From Brachyhypopomus gauderio (Eukaryota; Chordata; Actinopteri; Gymnotiformes; Hypopomidae), in contig NC_135214.1 in the NCBI RefSeq assembly GCF_052324685.1, positions 2,863,876 to 2,927,875 of the forward strand: a stretch of DNA of 64,000 nucleotides, read 5' to 3'. The position numbers and the translations under genes are program-made. The notes beneath the pieces are model-generated. The model was not told the origin of the DNA and did no database searches. It saw only the letters and a program-made list of their open reading frames with translations. Within the stretch, counting starts at the first letter, position 1. Each line of letters starts with the position of its first letter. Shown here one piece after another: positions 21,203 through 44,560 of the stretch.

Positions 21203-24200
21203 TCAAATCACCACAGTGTTTCCACTGCGAGAGCTCTTATCCTGAGAGGGAGAGCGAGCAGAAAGAGAGGTAGGAAGGGGAAAGAGCATTCAGGAGATAC
21301 AAGAGTATGAAAAAGAGAGAGAGAAAGACAAAGAATTTAGTTAGTCAGCAAAGGTACTCAATTTTTAATAATTTAATACCTTGTTGTTCATGACTGGAGA
21401 TGCCTACCGAGTAGCGTTCATTGTGCCTTCCACCGTGTCCATGAGTGTCGATGGACGAGTAGCTCGGGGGTTTTTCAGTCCAGGCTCTGTCTTTTAATCT
21501 CTTGGATCCTCCATGACCACCAGCCTCGTCCTCTGAGCTCCAGGAGTCATGGTGGGGGCCGGGGGAGTAACTCCGGTCCCGCCGAGTACACCCCCGCCGC
21601 AGCTCGGCGATCAGCTCGCGTTTGCTGCGTGTGTGCGCACGAGAGCGCTCCCTGTAGCCACGCAGGATCCCACGCTGCGGTGAGTCGGGGTCACGCCGAG
21701 AATTCTCCCGCCACCGCCACCCCGAGCGGTTCGATCCGCTGCTGGACTGACTGGAGATGCGGTTTCCGCCACGCGCCTCCCCCGGCGCCCTGCGGGAGGA
21801 CCGGCTCGGGGCCCGGCTCACGATCGGAGGCAGCCGGATGACCCTGCGCTCCACGCCGTGAACGCCCATCTCATCCAGGGCGGAGAGCATGCTGGGAGGG
21901 CCGTGGGTGAAGGGCACTGACTGGGGAAGGGCGTGTAAGGGCTGCACAGGCTGGAGTGGCAGGGGTGAGAACTGAGTAGGCGGGGCGTGAAGAGGGGGCG
22001 TCGTGAACCGACTCGTCGGTGAGGTAAGGGAGGATCCCACATCCATCCCCCTCACCTTACTCTCCACGAGGTCCAGCATCGGGGTTTTGCCGTGTTCACT
22101 TGCATGCACGCTCCCAGGCATGCTGCTATGGGGAAATAGCACAGGTGGGAAGTGTTGTGGCGTGGCCATTGGTCCCATCAGAATGCTGTTTTTTGAAGGA
22201 TACTCGGAGAGGGAACCTGGGAAAGGACAATTTTAATAAATTGAGCACGACCAGTCTAATAAGAATAAGAGGAGTGTCAGTGAATGCGAATGAAACAGTC
22301 CTGCGTCTCCTACTCATCACCAAGGGATTGTGGGATACAGACCTGAGTAGAGTATAGGATGCCCCGGAGAGGACGTGCCAGAGCCATTGTGGGTGTAAAG
22401 CGGCCGGCCGTACAGCCATGGAGCCATGGCGTCCTTAGCATTGCGCAACATTCTATGCTGCATCACATCTAGAGGGAAGAGATACAAGGGGGGGGGGGCA
22501 TTTGGAGAAGGAACAACGATGACATCAGGGTATTTCATTTCCCCATTAGGTCCGTCTCCGTTGTGTTGGCCTGCATTTGTACCTTTTTCCGGGCAGCAGC
22601 ACGTCTCCGGACAGCAGGGGCAGCGCACGTAACAGCAGCACTTTTGAGGGCAGCACTGGCAACAGCACACCCCCAGCAGGATGATGAGGAACACGCCCCC
22701 CATGATGATCAACAACACCGTCAGCCAATCTGGGACGGGAAGGCGGTGACACACAGGGCTCCATCTCAATAAGCTACGTTCTGTCTGCGTTCACTGACGA
22801 GTCATGCCACGTTTATGGGTAAGTAATTGCTCTATCCATGGGGGGTTGGCCCTTTAAGCACTGGATCATTGTTAAGATTCAGAATTACGCCATCATAATT
22901 ATCGGAGCTCCCACCACATTACATAACAGGAGGAGAAATGGCCACTAATGGCTAGTAGCACTCACGGTACACAATTAGTTCGACCTCCTGATCAGAGTCT
23001 CCAATGGTGTCTCCAGCCGCATCAATTGCGCAGAAATACACGCCGTTGTCCCACCACATGACCTCTGTGATGACCAGGTCGGCCTCTGCACCCAAGTACA
23101 TAAACCAATGACCTTACAAGCACAAGAGAGCTAAAGCAAGAAACACACCACAGACAGACACCCCACTTCGCTTCAGTGGGGACGAGAGCGTCTGGCTGCC
23201 ATGTGCCTCATGGTTTTTGTCCAGGCCCACACATACTGTTCTGGATGGTAATCTTGCGTTCGCGGTACTCCGCCCCCAGGGTGGGCTCCTTGTTGCCGTC
23301 CTTCTGGATCACTGTGCGGATGGTGCGTTGGCGGTCCGGGCAATCGTTGGCCGGGTTCTGGCCCAGAGTCAGAGCTGTCTGGTAGGCTGGACAAAAACAG
23401 ATACAATGCGAAATCAGACCGTCTGATTTAACGCCGCAGGACTGGTGGAGCCCAACAAGAATGAAGCTGTCAGAATTTGTACTCGGACAACCTGTATTTG
23501 TTGGCTGAGTATACAGATATGCAAAACACACAATCAGGCAAGACTTTTTCACCATACAAAGTGCAAATATAGACAATCTTTAAATAATTAATGTAATAAC
23601 TAATGTAAATGGAGTTTAAAGAAATCTGAAAGCCTTGCATGCTGTCTGGTGTTTCAACGGGCTGAACGAGGTCGTGTAGTACCTGTGGTGTAATATTGCA
23701 ACACTGGGTCCAAACAGAAGGACTTGTATCTCCACGTAACCAGAACACTTTGCGGATTGGCAGAGGTCGTGTAATCACAACGCAGGACGACGGAGGCGAA
23801 GAGCATCGTGCTTCTCTGAGTGGAAGGAACAGTCACCTGGATGGCAAACAGCTCTAAAAAAAAGTGCAAAAATTAAATATGTATTGTAAAAATTCTATTT
23901 TGTTATCAAGTACAAATATATTTGTGATGAGGCTATTATTTCTGTGGGGATGCAGTGTGATAGCGTTACCAGCACTACCAGCATGGAATTAATTTATAAT
24001 GATAAATAATAATAATCAAATGTGCACTTTAGTCTCTAACTTTCTTAAAGTAATAGGAAACTGTGTGAGCATGGGTGTCTGTGGATAAACTAGACACGGC
24101 ACACCTCAGCCGTGAGACTAGTGAATATTTTAAAAGTGGTTGTTATGTAGGCCAATTTGTCACGTGATCATGTCTGTTGTTTTATCATGTTTGATTATTA

Positions 24201-24366
24201 AAATCATATAAATGCATGTTGAATTTTCTAAAACTGTATAAGGCGCTCTCGCTCTATTTTCAAGTACAACAATCTGACATTTTTTTGTATAAATAAATAA
24301 GGTCTACAGAAATGTACCTGTAGAAAGGCAGCAGAGCAACACCTGTAGCAGCGAACACTTGTCCAT
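21203..24366 (-). CDS. ildr1: Immunoglobulin-like domain-containing receptor 1 (angulin-2), full-length copy B
   Basis: Eight exons: 24366-24318, 23853-23683, 23386-23237, 23085-22966, 22729-22583, 22468-22343, 22216-21408, 21241-21203. Total 536 aa (human ILDR1 546). Angulins mark tricellular contacts and recruit tricellulin; human ILDR1 loss causes deafness. Visible parts: signal peptide, V-set domain ([58 protein letters not shown]), transmembrane helix near residues 166-186, and the Cys cluster ([20 protein letters not shown]), probably palmitoylated. The long tail has [20 protein letters not shown] and an Arg/Ser-rich part with [17 protein letters not shown] and [10 protein letters not shown]. 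The last exon gives [12 protein letters not shown], matching human SGRSVVI. These landmarks distinguish ILDR1 from ILDR2 and LSR. Intron 5 (114 nt) has no in-frame stop. Confidence 0.95.
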
Positions 24367-24783
24367 GGTTTCAACGTCACACGGAAATTATGTCCGATAC
24401 TTTTACAAAACAGCACAAAACTTCATGCTTTTCTTCAGGCTGTTATCTGACAGCGGAATAATCCATCGCAGGAAGATTCTCTCGTGTGGAGCTCGAAGAA
24501 AGTGTCCCGGTTTGAGGTCACACTATTTCCAGGTGTAAAGTTATATCCCAGTCCAGCTCACTTCCCCTCCCCCTGAAGATGAGCTCACTATTCTCACCAA
24601 TCGACAGGTGTTCACAAGAGCTTCGCCAAAGCAAACTTTACGTTTTGTCTTTATTCGCCTACTACTAAAGTCGCTAAATTCGTAACGCTAAATGTATCGT
24701 GTCCGTGTAAAGTAAACCTATGAGCTTTGTTTGTTTTGATGGGTCAAAGTACATATTGATGTTCCGTCATTTTATAGCTACGA

Positions 24784-24798
24784 CCACTAGGTGGCGGT
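24784..24798 (+). promoter_or_regulatory. CTCF-like motif upstream of ildr1 copy B
   Basis: The second copy of CCACTAGGTGGCGGT, in the same position relative to the ildr1 start as in the left unit. It matches the CTCF core consensus fully. Orientation is plus, opposite to the gene. Confidence 0.5.
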
Positions 24799-25882
24799 GT
24801 ATCGCTCGCCTGGACCTCGAAGAGACGTGAAACGTCGTAAGTAATCCAAGTTACGCCAGTATTATATACGCTCCTTTATCATACTGTGCATATCACACGT
24901 TATTGCACAGTCCGGATGTTTACCATATAAACATTTCCTTCTCTAAAGGCCTGCTTTTAAATAAAATATGTTGGAGCGGAGGGGTGATGTCCATATGAAG
25001 CTGTACGCACACCTGCGAGGCCCGATGTCACACAGCTTCCTCCTATTGAAATCTTATTTCCTGGACAACCATCCTTTCCTGTCCATTTCCTGCTTAGGTT
25101 TGGAAGCGTTAATAAATAGGCCACAAATTCACTACTGCAAAATGTGGCTTAGTATTGTATAACACCAGTACCAAGAAGTCACTGTGATATTCTATATATA
25201 TAATATTGTGTGTTTCTTAATAAAGGGGTGTGTTATATGTATATTTAGTAGTTTACACTGACATGAGATAAGAAGCATACATATTTTATCGTTAGTAAAC
25301 ACCTGGTATCAGCAAGTTATTAAACAAACACATAAACCTCACACATTAGATAATAAGGGTTTATATCAAAACAATCATTATTTCAAACAAGTGGCACATT
25401 ATTAAAAGTAATTCATTACTGCCCTCAAAGGTCAACTGAATAACACTGAAATGAAAATTTACTCTATAGTGCAAAACTATAATAAAGGCCAGCATCCAAA
25501 TACATAACGTAAGCTAAACAAAAGATCTGGGCTCTTTATTAGAAAAAAACACAGTCTTGTGAGGCTTTTTCAGTCTTCAGCGGTTTTGTGAAGTTGTAAA
25601 CTGAGGAAGCAACCAGTTTCCTTTGGTAAACACCAACGAGATGAACAGATAGCTGGGAATTCGCATCCATGTATGTGATAAATATGCATTTTACACACAC
25701 ACACACACGCCTGCATTGTGTGTAGCTCCAGTGAACGCGTTCCTCTAGGTGCCTAGTGTGCGCTGCGTCGCTGGGTTCATAGCACCCCGTGTGTGTCCAT
25801 GTGGACCGATGAACGCTCCCCTAAGAGTCCAGCCTGATCAGAACAGCAGCTACTCTGGTGCTGAGGAACCTCGGCCATGACT

Positions 25883-37722
<11,840 letters not shown>

Positions 37723-38678
37723 TGTTCGAGTAAAGATAAATGAATCTACTGCTATATCATCCACTTCATCTTGTTCAGCGCTTCTCGTCCCATTCTCACG
37801 ACCACTTGTCCACTGATGGATAAACTCAACGCGGCCAAGGAGAGTGGACTGTACCATTTTTAGAAACGGGTGTAAACATGGTTAAACGAGAAATTTCAAA
37901 AGAAAACATCGAACAAAGATAATATATAATGGGCAAAGCCACTACGTTTTTTAAACAATGTAGTATGTTTTTCTGACATAAAATTCAATTAATATCTGAT
38001 AAGCTATCAAACACTAGGCATTTTCAACAAGTTTTTTTTTTCACTCTAAATCTTAAAATAGGCGCGTCCACGACGGGGAAAGAAAATTCAGATGGTTTTG
38101 CATTGAATATATATAGTATATTTATACAGTTTTTTATACTATGGGCTAGTCTTTCTGTCAACATATTTCTGATTTTCTTTGAGTCTCATCTTCTCTATAA
38201 GCTCAGTCAAATGCATGTTTTCTGACAATAATTAATAACCTCCAAAATACATTTTAATCTTAGATAAGTCTGTAATAAAGTAATAATATTAAATCAAAGC
38301 TGAAATAAAGCTGAACAGTATTGAAATTGGAGGCCAACTTCGAGAGAACTGAATTTAATTAGAAAATTTCTTTATTTTTTGTTCAATATCATGCAAACCA
38401 CTTGAAATGGGAAAACTTCCAATCCAAATTTGAAATTGCAAAACTGAATTCAAAACATACACTTAAAAATATCAAAAAGACTTTTAAAAACTGTGCCAGA
38501 ATTAGAAACATAGAATAAATATCTCTGTAAATTAACTTCAGGTTATAATTATCTCCATGTAAACATTCCCCCATATAAAGGTGGATTTATCCTGATCAAA
38601 ACAGGCCAAAGAAACAGCCAAGACAAAGACTGACTGGGGGCACATAAAATTCCAGGCCTGTATTTAAAACGATGCATT
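37723..38678. other. ildr2 upstream region
   Basis: A+T-rich sequence with no coding exon. The ildr2 start codon is at 37722, so the promoter and 5' UTR should lie in the first few hundred bases. There is no CpG island, and I could not place a TATA box or initiator with confidence. Confidence 0.35.
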
Positions 38679-39830
38679 TATAGTGCCTTGCAAACAGCAG
38701 TGAACCTCTTTAAAAGTCATCACATTCTTTTGTTTTGTTGCATATTTTATTTAAAAACCCAAATTGACACCCATAATTAATGAATACGGTATGATGTTGC
38801 TTTTAAATAAGAATATATCCTGCACAAAAATGCTGTTTCTGTACATATTCACCCTTATGCTGTGGGAGCTCCAAATTCCCACAGATGAAAATCGTTCAAA
38901 ATCACACACATGTGGTTTACAAGTGGCCTCCACACGCCAGTTAATAAAAAGTCAACTTTTATTTTATGTATCATTGGTCATAATGGGAATCTGCAGGGAC
39001 CAACGATGGAGAACAAATAAAGTTAGAGATCAGTTTATAGACATGCACAATATACATAGGAAATAAGGAACAGGCTACAAAATAATATGCAAATTTTTAG
39101 ATTAGCCAGTGAGCATTGTTGGATCAGTTGTGAGAAATCAAAAGCTGCATCACGTCACCTAGGCAACCCTCAAAGCTTAGTGTCAGAGCAAGAAGGCGAC
39201 CTGTGACCTGTGACCTGTGAGGGAACCACAGAGAGGCCTGCAAGCACTTCAAAAGCTGTTCAGAGTTCAGTGGAGGTGCACCAGTTATTCAGATCTGAAT
39301 GGGAGGTTAATTAGAAACAAACAAACAAACAAAAACAACAAAACACTGGAGAAATACATCAAGCATGTCTAGAAAGCACCAGAGTCCCAATTAGAATCAC
39401 TGCAACAGTGCAACAGTGAAGCAATGGAGAGACATCATCATCATAATATCATATCATATCAGCATCAGGGATGGTTTAACATACAGGGATATGCTGCAAG
39501 ATATCTTGTATATGTCTAATAAATAAACCAAATTTCTCAATGGGTCTAGACGTTAATCCAGTGAAGAATCTGTAGTATGCAATATTGCAGTCTATAAGCA
39601 TTATCCAAACAACTTGAACAAGTTGATTCTACCAAGTATTGGTCTGAAGGGACTGAATGCTTAAACAAACAGCAGTTTTCCATTTTTATTAACATATGTT
39701 GAATAATAATGAATTTTCTCTTTGAAAGCATAATGGTGTTTTAAAAAAATACAAAATGGAACAATCTGACCTAGGGTCATTTGTAATCTCATCGAATGGG
39801 GTTGAATTCTTATGCAAACTTTACCACAAA
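38679..39830 (+). mobile_element. Decayed Tc1/mariner-type transposon
   Basis: It starts TATAGTGCCTTGCAAA, the hallmark 5' end of a fish Tc1-like family. It continues with degraded transposase-region sequence (aggaaataaggaacaggcta, agcattgttggatcagttg, aagctgcatcacgtcacct, gagaggcctgcaag) and the typical 3' phrase gggttgaattcttatgcaaa. Large internal parts are missing and no transposase frame is open. It lies between the ildr2 5' end and the gpa33 3' end, in plus orientation. Confidence 0.75.
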
Positions 39831-39944
39831 CAGTTTTACAAGTTCACATGAGCACAAATACATTCATAACTGATGTGGGATTTAATGTAAGCATAAAGAG
39901 TTTCCTGACTGTAGTTCGTTAGTTATGGTCATCATAATTACCCT

Positions 39945-42673
39945 TTAGAGTTGCCCGCTTGAATTTCTGCGGTCATTGCGATCGCTGTAATCTTGGCGGT
40001 CATCATAACGATCACGACGGGCATCATAACAATCTCTGCGGTCATCATAGCGTTCCTGACGGTCATCATAATCTCTGCGGTCACCAATGCGATCCAGACG
40101 ATCATTAGAACGATCTCTGCGGTCACCAATGCGATCCAGACGATCATTAGAACGATCTCTGCGGTCATCATAGCGTTCCTGCCGATCATCATAATGATCT
40201 CTGCCGTCACCAATGCGATCCAGACGATCATTAGAACGATCTCTGCGGTCATCATAGCGTTCCTGACGGTCATCATAATGATCTCTGCCGTCACCAATGC
40301 GATCCAGACGATCATTAGAACGATCTCTGCGGTCATCATAGCGATCCTGACGATCATCATAACGATCTCTTCGGTCAGGATATCGTTCTCTGCGGTCATC
40401 GTCGCGATCTCTACGGTCGCCATTGTGATCCTGTCGGTCATCATAACGATCTCTACGATCGTCGTAGCGGTCTTGTTCTCGACGGTCAACAGGTCTTCCC
40501 CGACGGTCATCATAATCAACACGCAGATTAGGATTATGATCACTGTCCTCAGACCTCTGCAGATTAAGTTCTTTTTCAGCTTTCTTTTCATATGTCTCTC
40601 TCTGGTCAATTCTCCCCTCAACACTCATCTTCCTTATATCTCCAGCATCATGTTCGTTGTCCTTTTCCTCTGGTACATCATGGAACTCCACCACTGGAGG
40701 TCTAAAGAACAGAGAAGCTTAATTATGCAAAAGAACACCAAAGAACGTAAAGGCCTCTGCAGAGCAAAGTCACAAAGAACGTTACAAAGAACATTACAAA
40801 GAACGTTACAAAGAACGTTACAAAGAACATTACAAAGAACGTAAAGGCCTCGTACCCCATTTCAAACTCTTCTGGCTTCTCCTTGTTTCTGCAGCAGCAG
40901 TAAATAATAAGCACAAGAACTGCAACTCCAGCCACACATCCTCCTATGATACCTGCTGCAGCACCAATCTTCATTGTAGCTGGATGTAGATGGAGGGGAC
41001 ATTAGCATGGAGAAGACTACAACCAGCTGTCACAACTTGCTTCATATGAAAATGTACCCCTCTATTATTTCCTTGGGCATTAGTGTAAAGCAGGGAGAAG
41101 TGAGAACAGAACACTCACAGGGTATTACTGATAAGGTGAGGTTGCATTTGGCAGTGTGAACTTTATTGGACGAAGTGCATACGTAGTAACCCGATGTGCC
41201 CATGGATACGTTGACCAGGGAAAGGACTCCATCTTCTGTTGGACAGTTGGGACATATTAACATATGTCATGGTTCAATATGTATGTAAAAACAGTTAGAT
41301 TTGGTATATATAAAAAACCCAGGAGCAACCCCCCCCCATACATACTTTCAGATGTTTTGAGTTGGAATGGTCTTGGGACATTTCTGACATCATAGCTCTC
41401 CCACTTGTAGGTGGGAGCTGGGGAACCTTCCTCAGAGATGCAGGTCAAGCTGATATTCTGTCCGTACTCTGCCGTGCCTTTAATCTTACACACAGGTTCT
41501 GATGGCGGAACTGTTAAGCAGAAACAGACAACCCTGTACCGCATAAAGTCAAGGCCAGTAAAACACATCTTCTTCATAAGTGCTACAGTTTGTGAACTTT
41601 GCACTGACAAAGCCATAATCAAATTACACGCCCACACATTCAGCAACACCACACACCATTTACGAATATTAAAAAGTAGGAATTAACAATGTAGGGATGA
41701 TCAATGTTTTCTCACCCAGTACCACAAGAGCAGCTGAAGCAGATGTTTTTCCTTGGTCATCACCAGGAATCTGAACACGACATTTTATGTTCCTGCTCTC
41801 CCTGAGAGTGACTTGTTTCAGGATTAATTTGGACTCTTTTGTGACCAGATTGCTTTGAATTAGGGCTTTGCCCTCATACATAGGATCGATGTCGAGGTGG
41901 TTCTCATTGGAGTAGAAGGTCCCAAATGTGATCTATATTAGAGGAAGTACACTTCTGTTATTTGCAAAGCACATTCTTGAAGTCACCTGGCACATGTAAC
42001 AGAGGAGTGAAGATTTGACCTAGAGTTTAAGTTGCGTAATTTGTATGATTGTTTCCTTGGATCAGTAGAAGCCACTCGTGGTTCTCCACTTACCCCTCCA
42101 TCGTCAAATGACCCATCAGCTTCTCCAGTCCAGGAGATGATAGTGAGACGATTCTCTGAGTTTTTAGGGTGAAAATTGCATGTAATGGTGACCTCATCAC
42201 CTCGGGCAACTTCATACCTGGACTGTGGAATAGTAACTTCCAGTCCAAAAATGGTACACCCCACTGTATAAAAGTCAAAACAAGACACGTTTAATATATA
42301 TTATAATTCACACATGATAAACATTCTTTTTATTTCCCTGAAAACGAGCACAGGAAGTACAGTTGGAGGTCATCATGGGGTCAGACTCATATGTTGAGTG
42401 ACTGTACTGCTACTCCTATGATGAAAGGATATAGAAATATTCTACAGGGAAATTTATCAGAACATGGACCATTATCATATGCACCATAAGTGTGAATTTC
42501 TGGAAGAGGCAGTATTGTCATCTTTTTTATTGATATAATACACCTTTTACACAGCTACAACAAAGAAGAATCTCTACAGACATCTGGTTAAATTAATACT
42601 AATCAAATGGTCAAATGTTACCTGAAAAAAGCAGCATGCCAGGTCCAAAAAATCTCTGTTTCCATTTGTCCAT
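39945..42673 (-). CDS. gpa33: Cell surface A33 antigen-like Ig receptor with Arg/Asp repeat tail
   Basis: Seven exons: 42673-42622, 42263-42094, 41932-41716, 41510-41346, 41235-41119, 40979-40856, 40701-39945. All phases fit; 533 aa (human GPA33 319). Order: signal peptide (KQRFFGPGMLLFS), V-type Ig domain (GDEVTITCNFHP ... RESRNIKCRV), C2-type Ig domain (PPSEPVCKIKGTAEYGQN, ISLTCISEEGSPAPTYKW, TSGYYVCTSS), TM helix (IIGGCVAGVAVLVLIIY), CCC cluster, then a 250-residue tail. The second Ig domain and the junction to the membrane match human GPA33 (GSPTPQYSWKRY, TSGYYICTSS). Position between ildr2 and pou2f1 agrees with human 1q24. The last exon is much longer than in human GPA33 because of tandem DRRDRYDDR-type repeats. 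A related VSIG or CTX-family protein is the alternative, less likely given synteny. Confidence 0.85.
40772..40845. repeat. 12-bp tandem repeat in gpa33 intron 6
   Basis: Six copies of acaaagaacgtt (two with acatt) sit between two occurrences of agaacgtaaaggcct (40742 and about 40836). The last unit merges with the sequence just downstream of the exon 6 donor (GGG|GTACGAGG). This is a local expansion within a very short intron (40702-40855). Confidence 0.9.
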
Positions 42674-43822
42674 TTTGCTGAATCCTGTTCAGTGTCCACA
42701 GGAGCGTCCTTCAGTCCTGTGGCAGAGCAAATGTCCCAGATACTCTGGTGCCTGCACACTTCCTTATGATCGCTGGGTCAACAGGTGTGCCAGTTACGTC
42801 TTACCACCAGCACTAGCTACACCTTTTCACCCTTTGGACTTTTAATGAGCTTTTTTTTCAAACATGGCAAATGCAAAACTACATCTATATATAAAGCATA
42901 TTGTGTATTGTGTGGGTTACGCTGCATCAGTTCACTTAAGTGCAGTCCCAGTTTTACCAGCAGGTGGCAATATAATCTTAGCGTTTTTAATTACTAGGCC
43001 CCGTAGTGACGTTTGTTAGACTGTTAAGAGCCGGTGTGATAACATTATGAATTAACTTACAAACATAGGCATACAAAATTGCAAAATATAAACAAACTAA
43101 CAAACAAAATCAGTAGTGCTGTCGTTTAATTGTATTCGCAACAACTATTTTTAGATTTTGATATTTAATACTTTGCTGACAATGCTTTTATTTTACACCT
43201 AATTCCACACCATCCCCACAGTCAGATCATTATTAAATACTGGAGATTCTTCCAGGTACACACGAACTGATTTAGGTGCATGTTCCGCTATTTATATCTT
43301 AGAAAAAATAATATTCAGTGTAAACTAGATCATTTAAACAAACATAATAACGTTTGGTTGAGAGTCAAACCACAGACACAACTTGCCTATCAAAGTCACA
43401 ACTTAATAACATCACCGTATTTTCTATTCAGGACTCGTTAGCTCAGTATAACTACAAATTATTCCTGTTTGAGAAACAAATCCATCATGCCCGACCTCTA
43501 GATCTACAATACACTACACACGACCCAGAACATGTTTTACTGCAGAAGACATCTTTAGAAAAATCACAACACTACTTCAGCATATGTTATTAAGGCTTAT
43601 AACCTGCTTTTTGTAAGTCTTAATAAAAATGTATAGCTAAGGGGGAAACTGGAAGATGATAGTTTTCTGTTTAATGGCCCATGTTAGTGAAGGGTGGAGG
43701 TGTGTGCACGGTGGAGGTCGATCATAATGGCCGTGGTGGTGTTTTCACCATCATGCGTGTGTCCTGCTCAATACGCGCTTCTGTGTTTTTGTAGCGTTGG
43801 GATTTGGGCTTAAATATTCAAA
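42674..43822. other. Spacer between divergent gpa33 and pou2f1
   Basis: The two genes are transcribed away from each other across about 1.15 kb, so both promoters must lie here. A CTCF-like CCAGCAGGTGGCAAT (14 of 15 core positions) lies at 42957-42971. The pou2f1-proximal 200 bases become CpG-richer. No exon or RNA gene is seen. Confidence 0.45.
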
Positions 43823-44560
43823 ATGGCGGACGGAGGAGCAGCGAGTCAAGATGAGAGTTCAGGACCAGGTAATCATTACTGCATTTTACATATTCATATT
43901 CATATTCAAACACTCTTTCTCACGACTCGGACGAGCGCGAAGGACGAGCGTAAACAGGGCGGCCGCGGCGGCGGTAATAATCCGCAGCGTCTCAATCCGC
44001 GCAGCATATCGGGGCGATAATCCGGTGCGTGTGAAACTGGCACTGCGCTGCGACGGGGAATTAAAGGCAAAATGTCCCTTTGTGTGATCAGAACAGCGCC
44101 TTACATATTCATACCGCGGCCGGGCCGACGCCGTTTAGCATATTTTATTAGTAATCGGCGGCATGGTTGGGGATTATTCCGTGTCCGGGCGGAAGGTTGT
44201 ATAATCTCGGTTATAAGAGGCTTGCAGGATGGCTAACGGGCTAAAGCTAACAGAGAGGCTTTGTGTTGTTACATTGTGTCGCCGCACAAAGGTTTACATA
44301 TTCATCTCCGCACCACCGTCTCCGTCCGCGCGTGTTTACGGTTAAAACAACCTCCAAAACCCCCTTAAGTCCCCTAACGTGACCCACACCTGCCCCGGGG
44401 TGCAGTTGTGAGCGGGGCTTTTAGCGCAGCGTGATTTTCTGCCCCGTTCGGTTGCCTTTGTGCCCCGTTGCAGGCGTGTGTTGCTGCGGGCCTGGAGCCG
44501 CTCTCACCCCCCGTCACCCCCCTGTCACCCCCGGGGCTCCAGCGGGTCGCTACACATGTC
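43640..44560 (+). promoter_or_regulatory. pou2f1 CpG-rich promoter region
   Basis: CpG density rises sharply around the first exon and stays high to about 44560 (gactcggacgagcgcgaagg, gcggccgcggcggcggtaat, ccgcggccgggccgacg). The start codon itself sits in caaaATGGCGGACGG, close to the YY1/TISU-type initiator sequence. This supports a TATA-less promoter with a start site just upstream of 43823. Confidence 0.6.

Larger units (their letters stand above)
20565..25712 (-). repeat. Segmental duplication, right unit (ildr1 copy B)
   Basis: This is the longer, apparently ancestral unit of the tandem duplication. It contains the complete ildr1 gene, its upstream region and about 1.3 kb of spacer that reaches toward the ildr2 3' end (ildr2 stop at 25883). 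Because the left unit carries the same terminal spacer at 19230-20564, the duplication also copied part of the ildr1-ildr2 intergenic region. A (TA)n run at 21003-21018 is longer than in the left unit. Confidence 0.93.

Noticed and set aside
39993-40844. 283-codon plus-strand frame rich in Ile/Thr/Val
   Set aside because: It is antisense to the gpa33 Arg/Asp repeat exon; the minus frame has splice sites, phase and homology that the plus frame lacks.
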